Shown in pieces: positions 52,968 through 61,487 of a stretch of DNA of 64,000 bases (the stretch's first letter is position 1; the number at the start of each line of letters is the position of its first letter). Source of the DNA: an uncultured bacterium (GTDB taxonomy: Bacteria > Krumholzibacteriota > Krumholzibacteriia > LZORAL124-64-63); NCBI GenBank assembly GCA_937864225.1, contig CALMJK010000003.1, positions 248,001-312,000 of the forward strand, written 5' to 3'. The notes beneath the pieces are model-generated. The model was not told the DNA's origin. It was given only the letters and a program-made list of their open reading frames with translations, and searched no databases. The position numbers and the translations under genes are program-made.

Positions 52968-54020
52968 GTGGAGGGCATGGGCGAAAACAGGAACGTCGAT
53001 CTCCTATTTGACACCTTCCTGGAGATTTCCAGCCTCATGCGGGCCGGGAGCAACAAGGAGGCGATCCTGACCCAGACCCTGCGCTGCGCCCATCAACTGC
53101 TCGGCGCCTCCCTGATCCATCTCTTTATTTTAGAAAAGGATACGGTTGTAAGATACATCCTCGGCCAGGAGGCGGACGGCAAGGTCAGCATCACGATCGA
53201 GAGTCTCGAGCAGCGGCCGGGGATCGTGAACTGGATCGTCCACGAGCACACGGCCGCGCTGTGGGGTTCGGAGGGCGGCGGCACGATCGTGCCGATTCCG
53301 GCCGTGGGGTGGCTGAGAGTTCCCCACGACAATAGCCTGATCACGGCCCCGCTCAGCACGCGCACCCGGCGTCTGGGCATCATGATGGCCTTCCGCGAGG
53401 CCGGACGGTTCAACCGGGAGGATCTGAAGCTGCTCAAGGTGCTGGCGAGCCAGGTCGCGGTCGCCGTGGACAACGCCGAACTCTACGGGCAGATCGAGGA
53501 GCAGGCCATCACCGACGGGCTGACCAAGGTCTACAATTACCGGTACTTCATGGAAATGCTCGGCCTGGAGATCGAGCGCGCCAAACGTTTTCAGGAGGGG
53601 CTGTGCCTGCTGATGCTCGACGTGGACAACCTGAAGACCTACAACGACGCCTTCGGACACCTGGCGGGAAGCCGATCGCTGACCGAGCTTGCGGAGCTGC
53701 TGAAGCTGGCGGCGCGGAACGTCGACATCATCGCGAAGTACGGCGGTGACGAGTTCGCGGTCATCCTGCCCCACACCGATGCCGAAGGCGCGGTCCAGTT
53801 CGCGCGGCGCGTGATCGAGGCGGTGAGCGGGCATTGCTTCGAGGGCGACCCCCGAAAGCGATTGACGATCTCCATGGGCGTTGCTACGTTTCCGCAGTCC
53901 GCGCAGGACGGGACCAATCTCCTCAAAATGGCCGATCGGGCCCTCTACCAGGCCAAACACAACGGAAAGAACCGCTACGCCGTGATGTACGCGCCCACTG
54001 TGGACGCCGTTTACTCCTGA
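52968..54020 (+). CDS. GAF-GGDEF diguanylate cyclase
   Basis: A 350-residue soluble protein with a GAF-like sensor domain (about residues 10-175) and a C-terminal GGDEF domain. The active site YGGDEFAV is intact at residues 259-263, with LMLDVDNLKTYNDAFGH before it. RNVD lies exactly five residues ahead of GGDEF, matching the product-inhibition I-site, so feedback by c-di-GMP is expected. GTG 52968 and ATG 52977 are both possible starts. It stands beside the second polysaccharide block, which it may control. Confidence 0.92.
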   Translation: MEGMGENRNVDLLFDTFLEISSLMRAGSNKEAILTQTLRCAHQLLGASLIHLFILEKDTVVRYILGQEADGKVSITIESLEQRPGIVNWIVHEHTAALWGSEGGGTIVPIPAVGWLRVPHDNSLITAPLSTRTRRLGIMMAFREAGRFNREDLKLLKVLASQVAVAVDNAELYGQIEEQAITDGLTKVYNYRYFMEMLGLEIERAKRFQEGLCLLMLDVDNLKTYNDAFGHLAGSRSLTELAELLKLAARNVDIIAKYGGDEFAVILPHTDAEGAVQFARRVIEAVSGHCFEGDPRKRLTISMGVATFPQSAQDGTNLLKMADRALYQAKHNGKNRYAVMYAPTVDAVYS

Positions 54021-54056
54021 AGGCGGGACAGAGCGGCCGGCGGAAAGGCAGCGTGG

Positions 54057-55352
54057 ATGGACGAACGCGCGAAATTCGAGCGCCGCGAGGCGCATCTGGG
54101 CGTGATCGGCTTGGGGTACGTCGGCCTGCCGCTGGCCATGGCCTACGCCAGGGCGGGGTTCAAGGTCACGGGCTACGACCTGCTGGCGTCGAAGTGCGAG
54201 ACGTTGATGCGGGGCGAGAGCTACATCATCGACGTGCCGGCGGCCGAGGTGGCCGCCAGCGTCGAGCGCGGGCTCTTTTGCGCGACGACGGATCCTTCGT
54301 TCCTGGCCGACGTGGACGCCGTCAACATCTGCGTGCCGACGCCGCTGAGCAAGACGCGCGATCCGGACATCTCCTTCATCCAGGCCGCGGTGGACGAGAT
54401 CGCGCCGCGCGTGCACCCCGGCATGCTCATCATCCTGGAGAGCACGACCTACCCCGGCACGACGGAGGAGATCATCCTGCCGCGGTTGCAGGAGTCGGGA
54501 TTGCGCGTCGGCTCGGACTTCTACCTGGCGTTTTCGCCCGAGCGCGTGGATCCCGGCAATCCGAAGTTTCAGACCACGAACATTCCGAAGGTCGTGGGCG
54601 GCATCACGCCGTTTTGCACGCAAGTCGCCGTCGCGCTTTACGAACAGACGATGGAGCGCGTGGTGCCCGTCTCGTCGGCGCGCGTGGCCGAAACCGTGAA
54701 ATTGCTGGAGAACACCTTCCGAAGCGTCAACATCGGGCTCGTGAACGAAATCGCCTTGATGTGCGACAAGTTGGAGATCGACGTCTGGGAGGTCATCCGG
54801 GCCGCGGCCACCAAGCCGTTCGGGTTCATGCCCTTCTATCCCGGGCCGGGCCTGGGCGGCCACTGCATCCCGATCGATCCCTTCTATCTGGCGTGGAAGG
54901 CGAAGCTGGCCGGCTCCGAGGCGCGCTTCATCGAACTGGCGGGGCAGATCAACGCCGCCATGCCGCGGCACGTCGTGTCGAGGGTGGGGGAGGCCTTGAA
55001 CCGCCGCCGCAAGTCGGTCAACGGCAGCCGGGTGCTGGTGGTGGGCGTTTCCTACAAGGCGGACATCGACGATGTGCGGGAGTCGCCGAGTCTGGATATC
55101 ATGGAGCTATTGCACAAGCAGGGCGCGCAGGTGTTCTGGTATGATCCGCACGTGCCCGAACTGGCGGGTCCGCACGCGGGGCAAAAGCTGCGGGACTGGA
55201 GCCGGCAGAGCCTCGCCGACTTCGACTGTGCGGTGATCGTGACGGCGCATGGCGCCGTGGACCACCCGCTGCTGCTGCAGGCCGGCTGCGCGGTGGTCGA
55301 TTCCCGCAACGCCTTGGCGGGGCACGACGCGGATCAGATCCTGAGACTCTAG
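54057..55352 (+). CDS. Nucleotide sugar dehydrogenase (WbpA-like UDP-GlcNAc 6-dehydrogenase)
   Basis: A 431-residue UDP-sugar dehydrogenase. The NAD fold starts HLGVIGLGYVGLPLAMAYARAGFKVTGYD, with NICVPTPLSKTRDPDISFI, ESTTYPGTTEE, SPERVDPGNPKFQ and the catalytic cysteine in GPGLGGHCIPIDPFYL. The SPERVDPGN and PTPL signatures match the WbpA/WecC/TviB branch rather than UDP-glucose dehydrogenase. It would supply UDP-GlcNAcA for the WbpB- and WbpE-like enzymes in the first polysaccharide block. Confidence 0.9.
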   Translation: MDERAKFERREAHLGVIGLGYVGLPLAMAYARAGFKVTGYDLLASKCETLMRGESYIIDVPAAEVAASVERGLFCATTDPSFLADVDAVNICVPTPLSKTRDPDISFIQAAVDEIAPRVHPGMLIILESTTYPGTTEEIILPRLQESGLRVGSDFYLAFSPERVDPGNPKFQTTNIPKVVGGITPFCTQVAVALYEQTMERVVPVSSARVAETVKLLENTFRSVNIGLVNEIALMCDKLEIDVWEVIRAAATKPFGFMPFYPGPGLGGHCIPIDPFYLAWKAKLAGSEARFIELAGQINAAMPRHVVSRVGEALNRRRKSVNGSRVLVVGVSYKADIDDVRESPSLDIMELLHKQGAQVFWYDPHVPELAGPHAGQKLRDWSRQSLADFDCAVIVTAHGAVDHPLLLQAGCAVVDSRNALAGHDADQILRL

Positions 55353-55373
55353 CGAACAGAGGCGGAGCGGATC

Positions 55374-56333
55374 TTGGCCAAGTCACTCATCACGGGCGGG
55401 GCGGGTTTCATCGGTTCGCACTTGGCGGAAGCGCTCGTAGAGCGCGGGGACGAGGTCGTCGTGCTCGACGACCTGTCGACCGGCAAGCGCGCCAATTTGG
55501 ACGCGGTCGCGGGACAGGTGCGCCTGGTCGTGGGTTCGGTCACGGACCGCGATCTGGTGCTGGAGTGCTGCCAGGGCGTGGACGTCGTGTACCACGAGGC
55601 GGCCTTGGCGTCGGTGCCGCGCAGCGTGGCGGATCCCCTCGCCTCGAACGAGGCCAATGTCGCGGGCACGCTGACGGTGCTGTGGGCCGCGCATCGGCAG
55701 GGCGTGCGGCGGGTGGTCTACGCGGCCAGCAGTTCGGCCTATGGAGACACGGAGGTCTTGCCCAAGCGGGAGGACATGCTGGCCAGCCCGCTGTCGCCGT
55801 ACGCCGTGAGCAAGTACGTGGGCGAGCTATACTGCGCGGTCTTCACGCGGCTTTACGGGCTGAGCACCATCGGGCTGCGCTATTTCAACGTGTTCGGTCC
55901 GCGCCAGGATCCGCACAGCCAGTACGCCGCCGTGGTGCCGATCTTCATCACGCGCTTGCTCCGGAACGAGCCGCCCGTGATTGACGGCGATGGCGGGCAG
56001 TCGCGCGATTTCACCTACGTGCGCAATGTGGTCCAGGCCAACCTGCTGGCCGGCGCGGCGCGGGATCCGGGCGGCGTGACCGTCAACGTGGCCTGCGGCG
56101 AGAGCATCACCCTGAACGATCTGTTCCAAGAGATCAAGGCGTTGACCGGCGCGACGGTCGACGCGACGCATGGGCCCGCGCGCGCGGGCGACGTCCGCCA
56201 TTCGCAAGCCGATATCGGGCGGGCCGGCCAGATCCTGGGCTACCGGCCGCAGGTCGGGTTCGCCCAGGGATTGAAGGAGACGGTGGCTTGGTACGGGCAG
56301 AGCACGGGCTCCGACGTCCGCGTGGACGTCTGA
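55374..56333 (+). CDS. NAD-dependent nucleotide sugar epimerase (WbpP/TviC-like)
   Basis: A 319-residue extended short-chain dehydrogenase starting at TTG 55374. SLITGGAGFIGSHLAEALVERGDEVVVLDDLSTG is the NAD site, YxxxK is in SPYAVSKYVGELY with the catalytic serine pair in YAASSSAYGD, and RYFNVFGPRQDPHSQYAAVVPIFI resembles the WbpP and TviC family of UDP-HexNAc 4-epimerases. It directly follows the WbpA-like gene. Confidence 0.88.
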   Translation: MAKSLITGGAGFIGSHLAEALVERGDEVVVLDDLSTGKRANLDAVAGQVRLVVGSVTDRDLVLECCQGVDVVYHEAALASVPRSVADPLASNEANVAGTLTVLWAAHRQGVRRVVYAASSSAYGDTEVLPKREDMLASPLSPYAVSKYVGELYCAVFTRLYGLSTIGLRYFNVFGPRQDPHSQYAAVVPIFITRLLRNEPPVIDGDGGQSRDFTYVRNVVQANLLAGAARDPGGVTVNVACGESITLNDLFQEIKALTGATVDATHGPARAGDVRHSQADIGRAGQILGYRPQVGFAQGLKETVAWYGQSTGSDVRVDV

Positions 56334-56344
56334 CAGGGGGCGGC

Positions 56345-57319
56345 ATGTTCGGTTTCCGACCGGAGAGAAAGTCGCTGGTGGGGTTGGGGGCGCGGGCGGT
56401 GGCGCTCCTTTGGCTCGTCGCGGGCATCGCGCCGGCCGCCGCGCAGACGCCGGCGGTGTCCGACTATCGGTTGCGCGCGGGCGATCAGATCCAACTGGCC
56501 GTGCTGCAACAACCCGACCTGGACCGCCCGCTGACCGTGCGCGCCGACGGAGTCATCGTGGTGCCGCTGGTGGGAGAGGTGCTGGTGGCCGACTTGACCG
56601 TGCGGGAGGCCGCCGAACTCGTCCGGCAGCGCCTGCGTCTGTTCAATCGGGACATCGCCGACGTTTCGCTCACCTTGACGCAATACTACGCGTTGCGCAT
56701 TTCCGTGCTCGGCGCCGTCAGACAGCCGGGCGAGTACACGTTTCCAGCCGCGCCGAGCGTCTGGGACGTCCTGCGCGCGGCGGGCGGGCCGGCGCCGGGC
56801 GCGAACCTGACGGCGGTGCGCATCGTGCGGCAGGAGGGGAGCGACACGCGCACGGAGTTCCACGATTTCTCGATGATCCTGGACGGCGAGCAGACGGTGC
56901 CGCCGGTGCTGTTGCGCACCGGGGATTCGGTCGTCGTTCCCTCCGGCGACGAAAGCCTGCTGCGCCCCACGGCCAATACCATTCAGGTCATCGGGGGCGT
57001 GACGCGCCAGGGTAGCCTGTCGCTGACGGCGCCGGCGCGGCTGGTGTCGGTCCTGGTGATGGCCGGCGGACCGCTGGAAGGCGGCGATCTGCGCAAGGTG
57101 TGGTGGGTGCATGACGAGGGGGGCGGCCGGTACCGCTCGACGCGCGTGAACGTTCACGATTTCCTGCGCGACGGCAAGCTGGTCGGCAACCCGATCGTCT
57201 ATCCGGGCGACACGATTCGCGTGCCCTTCCGCGGTGGCGGTTTCTTCGGCAGCGTGTGGCCGGTGTTGCTCAGTTCGGTGACCGCGGCCACGGCTATCCT
57301 CATCGCGTCCAGTCGTTGA
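56345..57319 (+). CDS. Polysaccharide export protein, Wza-like (SLBB)
   Basis: A 324-residue protein starting at ATG 56345. A signal peptide (ARAVALLWLVAGIAPAAAQ) precedes the poly-export domain (YRLRAGDQIQLAVLQQPDLDRPLTVRADGVIVVPLVGEVLVADLTVREAAELVRQRL) and SLBB-type repeats (ISVLGAVRQPGEYTFPAAPSVWDVLRAAGGP, IQVIGGVTRQGSLSL). It ends in a hydrophobic helix. No lipobox is visible. It would form or join the glycan export channel in the outer membrane. Its end overlaps the opposing YbhN-like gene by 20 bases. Confidence 0.88.
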   Translation: MFGFRPERKSLVGLGARAVALLWLVAGIAPAAAQTPAVSDYRLRAGDQIQLAVLQQPDLDRPLTVRADGVIVVPLVGEVLVADLTVREAAELVRQRLRLFNRDIADVSLTLTQYYALRISVLGAVRQPGEYTFPAAPSVWDVLRAAGGPAPGANLTAVRIVRQEGSDTRTEFHDFSMILDGEQTVPPVLLRTGDSVVVPSGDESLLRPTANTIQVIGGVTRQGSLSLTAPARLVSVLVMAGGPLEGGDLRKVWWVHDEGGGRYRSTRVNVHDFLRDGKLVGNPIVYPGDTIRVPFRGGGFFGSVWPVLLSSVTAATAILIASSR

Positions 57320-58286
57320 GAGGCGCCCCCGCGCCGGGCGCGGCCAGGAAGCGGCGGCGCGCCAACAGGAAGGCCAGCAGGCCCAGGCACACCGCCAGCC
57401 AGAGCGTGCTCAGGCGCACGATCAGGGCCGCCGAGATCGCCGTTTCCATGCTCAGGCGCAAGGCGAGCAGCAGGAAGACGATGGTGCCCTCCGTGCCGCC
57501 GAGTCCCCCGGGCAGGAAGATCAGCGAGCCCGCGAGGGTGGCGGCGGCGTAGACGAAGAGCGCCTGCCCAGGGCTGATCGCGCTGTCGAGCCCCTCGCAC
57601 ACCAGCCAGAGGCTGGCGCACTCCGCCAGCCAAGCGCACACGCTCAAGAGCAGCGACGAGGTTCCCGTCAGCGGCGTCGTCAAGCGGCGCAGGCTCGCGA
57701 TGCCTTCGGCCAGCGCGGGGACGCGCCCGCGCAGCCAGGGCGCGCGGGCGCAGCGCGCGAGCAGCCACTGCTGCACGCCTTGCGCGCGCAACGCCAGCAC
57801 GAGCAGCGGCGCGAGGGCGCCCACGAGCAGGGCGACCCTGATCCCGGCGACGGGGCCGGTCCAGTACAGCAAACCGCCCGCGGCCAGCAGAACGATCGCG
57901 AGCAAGTCGAAGGCCCGTTCCGCCACCACGATGGCCAGGCCCCGGCTCAGGGGCACGCCGCGCCGCTCCCAAAGGTAGCCGGCCTTGAAGACCTCGCCGA
58001 CCTTCCCCGGGGTGATGGCCAGGGCGAAGGTGGCGACAAACACCGCCAGACTCTGGGACCACGGCAGTCGGATGTCGAGGCGGCGCAGGAACATCTCCCA
58101 GCGCCCATAGCGCAGGCCGTAGTTGACCAGGGACAGGCCGATCAGGGGCGCGAGCAGGCGGGCGGGGTACGCCGCCAGTTGGGCGCTGATCTCCCGCCAG
58201 CCGGTCAGCAGCGCCGCCAGGATGTACAGGGCCGCCGCGCTGGCGACGACGAGGAAGGCCTGGCCCAGACGGCTGCGTGCGAGCAA
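57300..58286 (-). CDS. YbhN/LPG synthase-type membrane protein
   Basis: A 328-residue membrane protein with about eight helices (for example AFLVVASAAALYILAALLTG, LAIVVAERAFDLLAIVLLAAGGLLY). The landmarks SLVNYGLRYGRWEMFLRRL, ITPGKVGEVFKAGYLWERRGVPLSRGLAIVVAERAFDLLAIV and FLPGGLGGTEGTIVFLLLAL match the UPF0104/YbhN family related to the lysyl-phosphatidylglycerol synthase flippase region. The start is TTG 58286 with GGGAGGGG upstream on the minus strand. Substrate is unknown. Confidence 0.88.
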   Translation of the reverse strand: MLARSRLGQAFLVVASAAALYILAALLTGWREISAQLAAYPARLLAPLIGLSLVNYGLRYGRWEMFLRRLDIRLPWSQSLAVFVATFALAITPGKVGEVFKAGYLWERRGVPLSRGLAIVVAERAFDLLAIVLLAAGGLLYWTGPVAGIRVALLVGALAPLLVLALRAQGVQQWLLARCARAPWLRGRVPALAEGIASLRRLTTPLTGTSSLLLSVCAWLAECASLWLVCEGLDSAISPGQALFVYAAATLAGSLIFLPGGLGGTEGTIVFLLLALRLSMETAISAALIVRLSTLWLAVCLGLLAFLLARRRFLAAPGAGAPLNDWTR

Positions 58287-58372
58287 AGCGGCCCCTCCCT
58301 GGTTTCGTCCCGCGCCGCACCGGGCCGACGGCTGTTCGAAATCCGACCTGACTAAAAGGATATGAATCAGGG

Positions 58373-58401
58373 TTGCGTCTCTGCGCTTTCCATGTTAGAC
58401 T
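58373..58401 (+). promoter_or_regulatory. Possible promoter upstream of the second sugar transferase
   Basis: TTGCGT, 17-base spacer, TAGACT. Both hexamers are only moderate matches. A second -10-like TACAAT is at 58531-58536 without a clear -35. Confidence 0.35.
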
Positions 58402-58417
58402 AGGAAAGCTCAAAAAT

Positions 58418-58576
58418 CCAGGAGAAGGGGGAACTCCTGGCTCGGAGGGGTTGAGCGCTCAGAACCATAAGGGTCAATGGGAGTTAGCGCGAGCAAGCTA
58501 GGGCGGATCGCGCTGCGGGGCTGCAAAGCATACAATATCAATCTCCTTAACGTTTCGCGTGGAGGGTCAAGCATCG
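58418..58576 (+). other. Structured mRNA leader of the second sugar transferase
   Basis: Two clear hairpins: CCAGGAG/CTCCTGG (58418-58440, nine-base loop) and AGCGCGA/TCGCGCT (58486-58514, 15-base loop). A CTCC near 58546 could pair with the GGAG of the ribosome binding site at 58561. No known riboswitch class was recognised; this gap (58287-58576) holds no other gene. Confidence 0.45.
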
Positions 58577-59386
58577 ATGGCGGACACTCAGGGCAGCGCA
58601 CCCTTGCCGCAGCGCGCCCTCACCGCTGTTATTCAGCGAGGCGAGGGCAACGTTTGGTGGCTTCCCGCTCGAGAGAAGGATGTCGAGCGCCAGCAGGCGC
58701 CGTCGCTGGCGCACGTGGTCGATCAGCGAGCCAGCCGCAGGCTCATGCTGCGGATCAAGCGCGCGATCGACGTGGCGGCCGCGATCGTCGGTCTGACGGC
58801 CATGATCGTGCTGATGCCGCTCATCGGCCTGGCGATTTGCCTGGATTCGCCGGGAGGCGTTTTCTACAGCCAGACCAGGATAGGGATCAACCGTCGCCGG
58901 CGCCGCGTCGGCGGCTATGGGACGAGCGATCGCCGGAAGATCGTGCAACCGGGTCGTCCCTTCCGCATCCACAAGCTGCGGACGATGCGCACCGACGCGG
59001 AGCGGGACGGTCCCCAGTGGGCCTCCAAGGGAGATGCGCGCGTGACCCGCGTGGGGCGCCTGCTGCGCGCCACGCGACTGGATGAAGTGCCCCAGTTCCT
59101 GAACGTGCTGCGGGGCGAGATGAGCCTGATCGGGCCCCGCCCGGAGCGCCTGTGCTTCATCCACAAGCTCGAGAAGGACGTGCCGGACTATCGCGACCGG
59201 CTGCTGGTCTTGCCCGGCATCACGGGTTTGGCGCAGGTGATCAACGGGTACGACGGCAGCGTCGAGGCGGTGCGCCGGAAGGTGGAACTGGATCGGCAGT
59301 ACATCCGCGATTTCAGCTTGGCCGCCGACCTGCGCATCGTCTGCAAGACCATCAAGGTCGTGCTCACGGGGGAGGGCGCCTGCTGA
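58577..59386 (+). CDS. Undecaprenyl-phosphate sugar phosphotransferase
   Basis: A 269-residue phosphoglycosyl transferase, paralogous to the one at 26052 but with a longer N terminus of about 60 residues before its membrane helix (KRAIDVAAAIVGLTAMIVLMPLIGLAICLDSPG). Visible are FYSQTRIGINRR, FRIHKLRTMRTDAERDGPQWASKGDARVTRVGRLLRATRLDEVPQFLNVLRGEMSLIGPRPERL and VLPGITGLAQVINGYDGSVE. ATG 58577 follows GGAGGG by ten bases. A strong terminator follows. Confidence 0.9.
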   Translation: MADTQGSAPLPQRALTAVIQRGEGNVWWLPAREKDVERQQAPSLAHVVDQRASRRLMLRIKRAIDVAAAIVGLTAMIVLMPLIGLAICLDSPGGVFYSQTRIGINRRRRRVGGYGTSDRRKIVQPGRPFRIHKLRTMRTDAERDGPQWASKGDARVTRVGRLLRATRLDEVPQFLNVLRGEMSLIGPRPERLCFIHKLEKDVPDYRDRLLVLPGITGLAQVINGYDGSVEAVRRKVELDRQYIRDFSLAADLRIVCKTIKVVLTGEGAC

Positions 59387-59423
59387 GGGCGGGCGCGCCG
59401 CCGCAAATCGAGGCTGACGAAAC

Positions 59424-59454
59424 GCCGCCGGGCCCGCGTCCCGGCGGCCTTTTT
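59424..59454 (+). terminator. Strong intrinsic terminator
   Basis: GCCGCCGGG and CCCGGCGGC form a nine-base stem with a seven-base loop, followed by CTTTTT. Confidence 0.85.
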
Positions 59455-59486
59455 GCGGCGTCGCCGGCGGACGCGACGCGGACTGC

Positions 59487-59515
59487 TTGCCAGGCTGGTC
59501 CGGCGGCGCGATAAT
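59487..59515 (+). promoter_or_regulatory. Sigma70-type promoter for the histidine kinase operon
   Basis: TTGCCA, 17-base spacer, GATAAT: five of six matches in each hexamer. It implies that the kinase start lies downstream of about 59522, ruling out the track start at 59487. Confidence 0.6.
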
Positions 59516-59594
59516 CGCGCGGTTCACGGGCCATTCCACCTCGTCGCCGGTTCGTGCCTTGCCCAGTTCACCCACCGCGCTTGAGCGCGCCGTC

Positions 59595-61487
59595 ATGACC
59601 GGAATCCTGCTGACCCCGGCGCTGGCGTGGGTCGTGGGCCGTGTTGTGGGCGGCGTCTGGGTGTCGCTGGGCGTGTTTGGCCTGCTGGAGGCGGGACTGC
59701 TGTTCTCTCTGCGGGGGCGGCGGCGCGCGCTGCTGGCGCTGTTGCCCGCGGACGGCTCCCGGCCCGTGCCGGCCCGCGGGGGCGCGTGGTCGGCCTTCAA
59801 ACCATGGGCGGATGAAGAGGCCGCCGCCTGCGGCGAGCGCTGGCGCCGGGAGGCGGATGCGGCCACGGCCCGCCTCGTTTCGGCCCAGCTGCAGCTCTTG
59901 AGCCTGCACGACGTCATCCGGCACCTGACGTCGTTGGCGGGCAAGGAGCAGATCCTCGACGCCTTGCTCGAACATTGCCAGAGACGTTTCGGCGCGCGCG
60001 CGGCGAGCTGTTTCCTGCCGAGCGGGCCCGGGCGGCTCGTTTCGCGCACGCTGTCCGCGCGAAGCGGCGAACTGCTGCTGACCGAGGCCGAGCACGCGGT
60101 CGACGCCGGGTGCTGCCAGGATCTGGTCACGGGGAAGGCGGGTTCCCTGCTCATCGCGGACCAGCGGCTTCACCCCCTCCTGAGCGAGGGAGCGCTGCCC
60201 GACCAGGCGCGGCCGGGGGAGGGTTACCTGGCGGTGGCCCTGCCGCTGGCCCAGGGCGCGACGGGGACGGGCGCGCTCGTCCTGTGGGGCGCGGTGCGGC
60301 CAGGCGAACTGGACGACGGCGCACGCGCCGCCCTGGAGGCGCTGGGCCGGGCGGCCGGCGCCGTGCTGGCCAACGCGGCCCTGTACGAGCGGCTCAGCGC
60401 CGAGCACGACCTGCGCGACGGGATTCTCAACAGCCTGGGCGCCGGCGTGGTGGCTTTCGACGCGGCGGGCCGCCCGCTCTACCACAATCGGGCGGCGCGG
60501 GACATGCTCGCGCTTTCGCCGGAGCGCTTCGCCGCGCTGACGCCGGCCACTCTCTGCCCCGAGTTGGGACACCCGCAGTCGCCCCTCGGGCAGGTCGCTG
60601 CCGGGACGCGCAACCTCGCGACCGCTGAAGTGGCGCTGCCGCGGCCCGGGGAGCCCGCGCTGAGCGTGCGCCTCACCGCGGCGGCGCTGCCCGCGGGGCC
60701 GACGGAGCGCGGCGGCCTGCTCTGCGTGCTGGACGACTTGACGGCGCTGCGGGCCATGCAGGATCAGATCCGCCAGCTGGACAAGCTGGCGGCGATCGGG
60801 CGTTTCACCTCCAGCCTGGCGCACGAGATCCGCAACCCGCTGGCGGGCATCGCGGCGGGCATCGACTATCTGAAGCGCAACGGCGGCCTGGGACGCGAGC
60901 ACGCGGAGTACATCCGCATCATCAGCCTCGAAATCGAGCGGCTCGACCGCATCATCCACAACCTGTTCGCCGTCGCGCGCCCGGGCTACCTCATGCTGAG
61001 CAAGGGCACCCTGGCGCCCATCCTGGAGCGCGTGCTGGCCGGCTTGGCCCCGGCGGCGGACGCCAAGGGGGTGGCTTTCGCGGTCGAGGCGCCCGGCGGC
61101 TGGCGGGAGATCGAATGTGACGGCGACCGGGTGCAACAGGTGCTGCTGAACCTCGCCAAGAACGCCCTGGAGGCCGAGACGCGCGGCGGCACGGTGCGGA
61201 TCCGGGCCGGGGACGCACGCGCGCATCCGGCGGGGCCGGGCAGGGAAGAGGGCCAAGTGGTGGTCTTCGAGAACGGCGGCGAGTCGATCGATCCCTCGGA
61301 ACGGGAGCGGCTGTTCGAGCCGTTCTTTTCGCGCAAGCAGAACGGAACTGGCTTGGGCCTTTACGTTTCCTACAATATCGTGAAGCAGCACGGGGGCACG
61401 CTCGAGGCGGAAAGCGACCCGGCGGGCGTGACGCGCTTCCGGCTCTTTTTGCCGTGCAAACCGCCGCTTTCCTCGGAGGCGCCATGA
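59595..61487 (+). CDS. Membrane-anchored sensor histidine kinase (GAF-PAS)
   Basis: A 630-residue kinase. ATG 59595 is the first ATG after the promoter; TTG 59559 is an alternative, and neither has a strong ribosome site. Two N-terminal hydrophobic segments (ILLTPALAWVVGRVVGGVWVSLGVFGLLEAGLLFSL) are followed by a GAF-like domain (about 100-260), a PAS domain (LGAGVVAFDAAGRPLYHNRAARDML) and the HisKA motif SLAHEIRNPLAGI with phospho-acceptor His410. The HATPase domain has NLAKNALEAE, FFSRKQNGTGLGLYVSY. The stop overlaps the regulator start, so they form a two-component pair. Confidence 0.92.
   Translation: MTGILLTPALAWVVGRVVGGVWVSLGVFGLLEAGLLFSLRGRRRALLALLPADGSRPVPARGGAWSAFKPWADEEAAACGERWRREADAATARLVSAQLQLLSLHDVIRHLTSLAGKEQILDALLEHCQRRFGARAASCFLPSGPGRLVSRTLSARSGELLLTEAEHAVDAGCCQDLVTGKAGSLLIADQRLHPLLSEGALPDQARPGEGYLAVALPLAQGATGTGALVLWGAVRPGELDDGARAALEALGRAAGAVLANAALYERLSAEHDLRDGILNSLGAGVVAFDAAGRPLYHNRAARDMLALSPERFAALTPATLCPELGHPQSPLGQVAAGTRNLATAEVALPRPGEPALSVRLTAAALPAGPTERGGLLCVLDDLTALRAMQDQIRQLDKLAAIGRFTSSLAHEIRNPLAGIAAGIDYLKRNGGLGREHAEYIRIISLEIERLDRIIHNLFAVARPGYLMLSKGTLAPILERVLAGLAPAADAKGVAFAVEAPGGWREIECDGDRVQQVLLNLAKNALEAETRGGTVRIRAGDARAHPAGPGREEGQVVVFENGGESIDPSERERLFEPFFSRKQNGTGLGLYVSYNIVKQHGGTLEAESDPAGVTRFRLFLPCKPPLSSEAP

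Noticed and set aside
58480-58545. Resemblance to the c-di-GMP-I riboswitch (GCAAAGC near GGGC)
   Set aside because: The GNRA loop and its receptor and the conserved CAGGGCAAACC are absent; only short words match.
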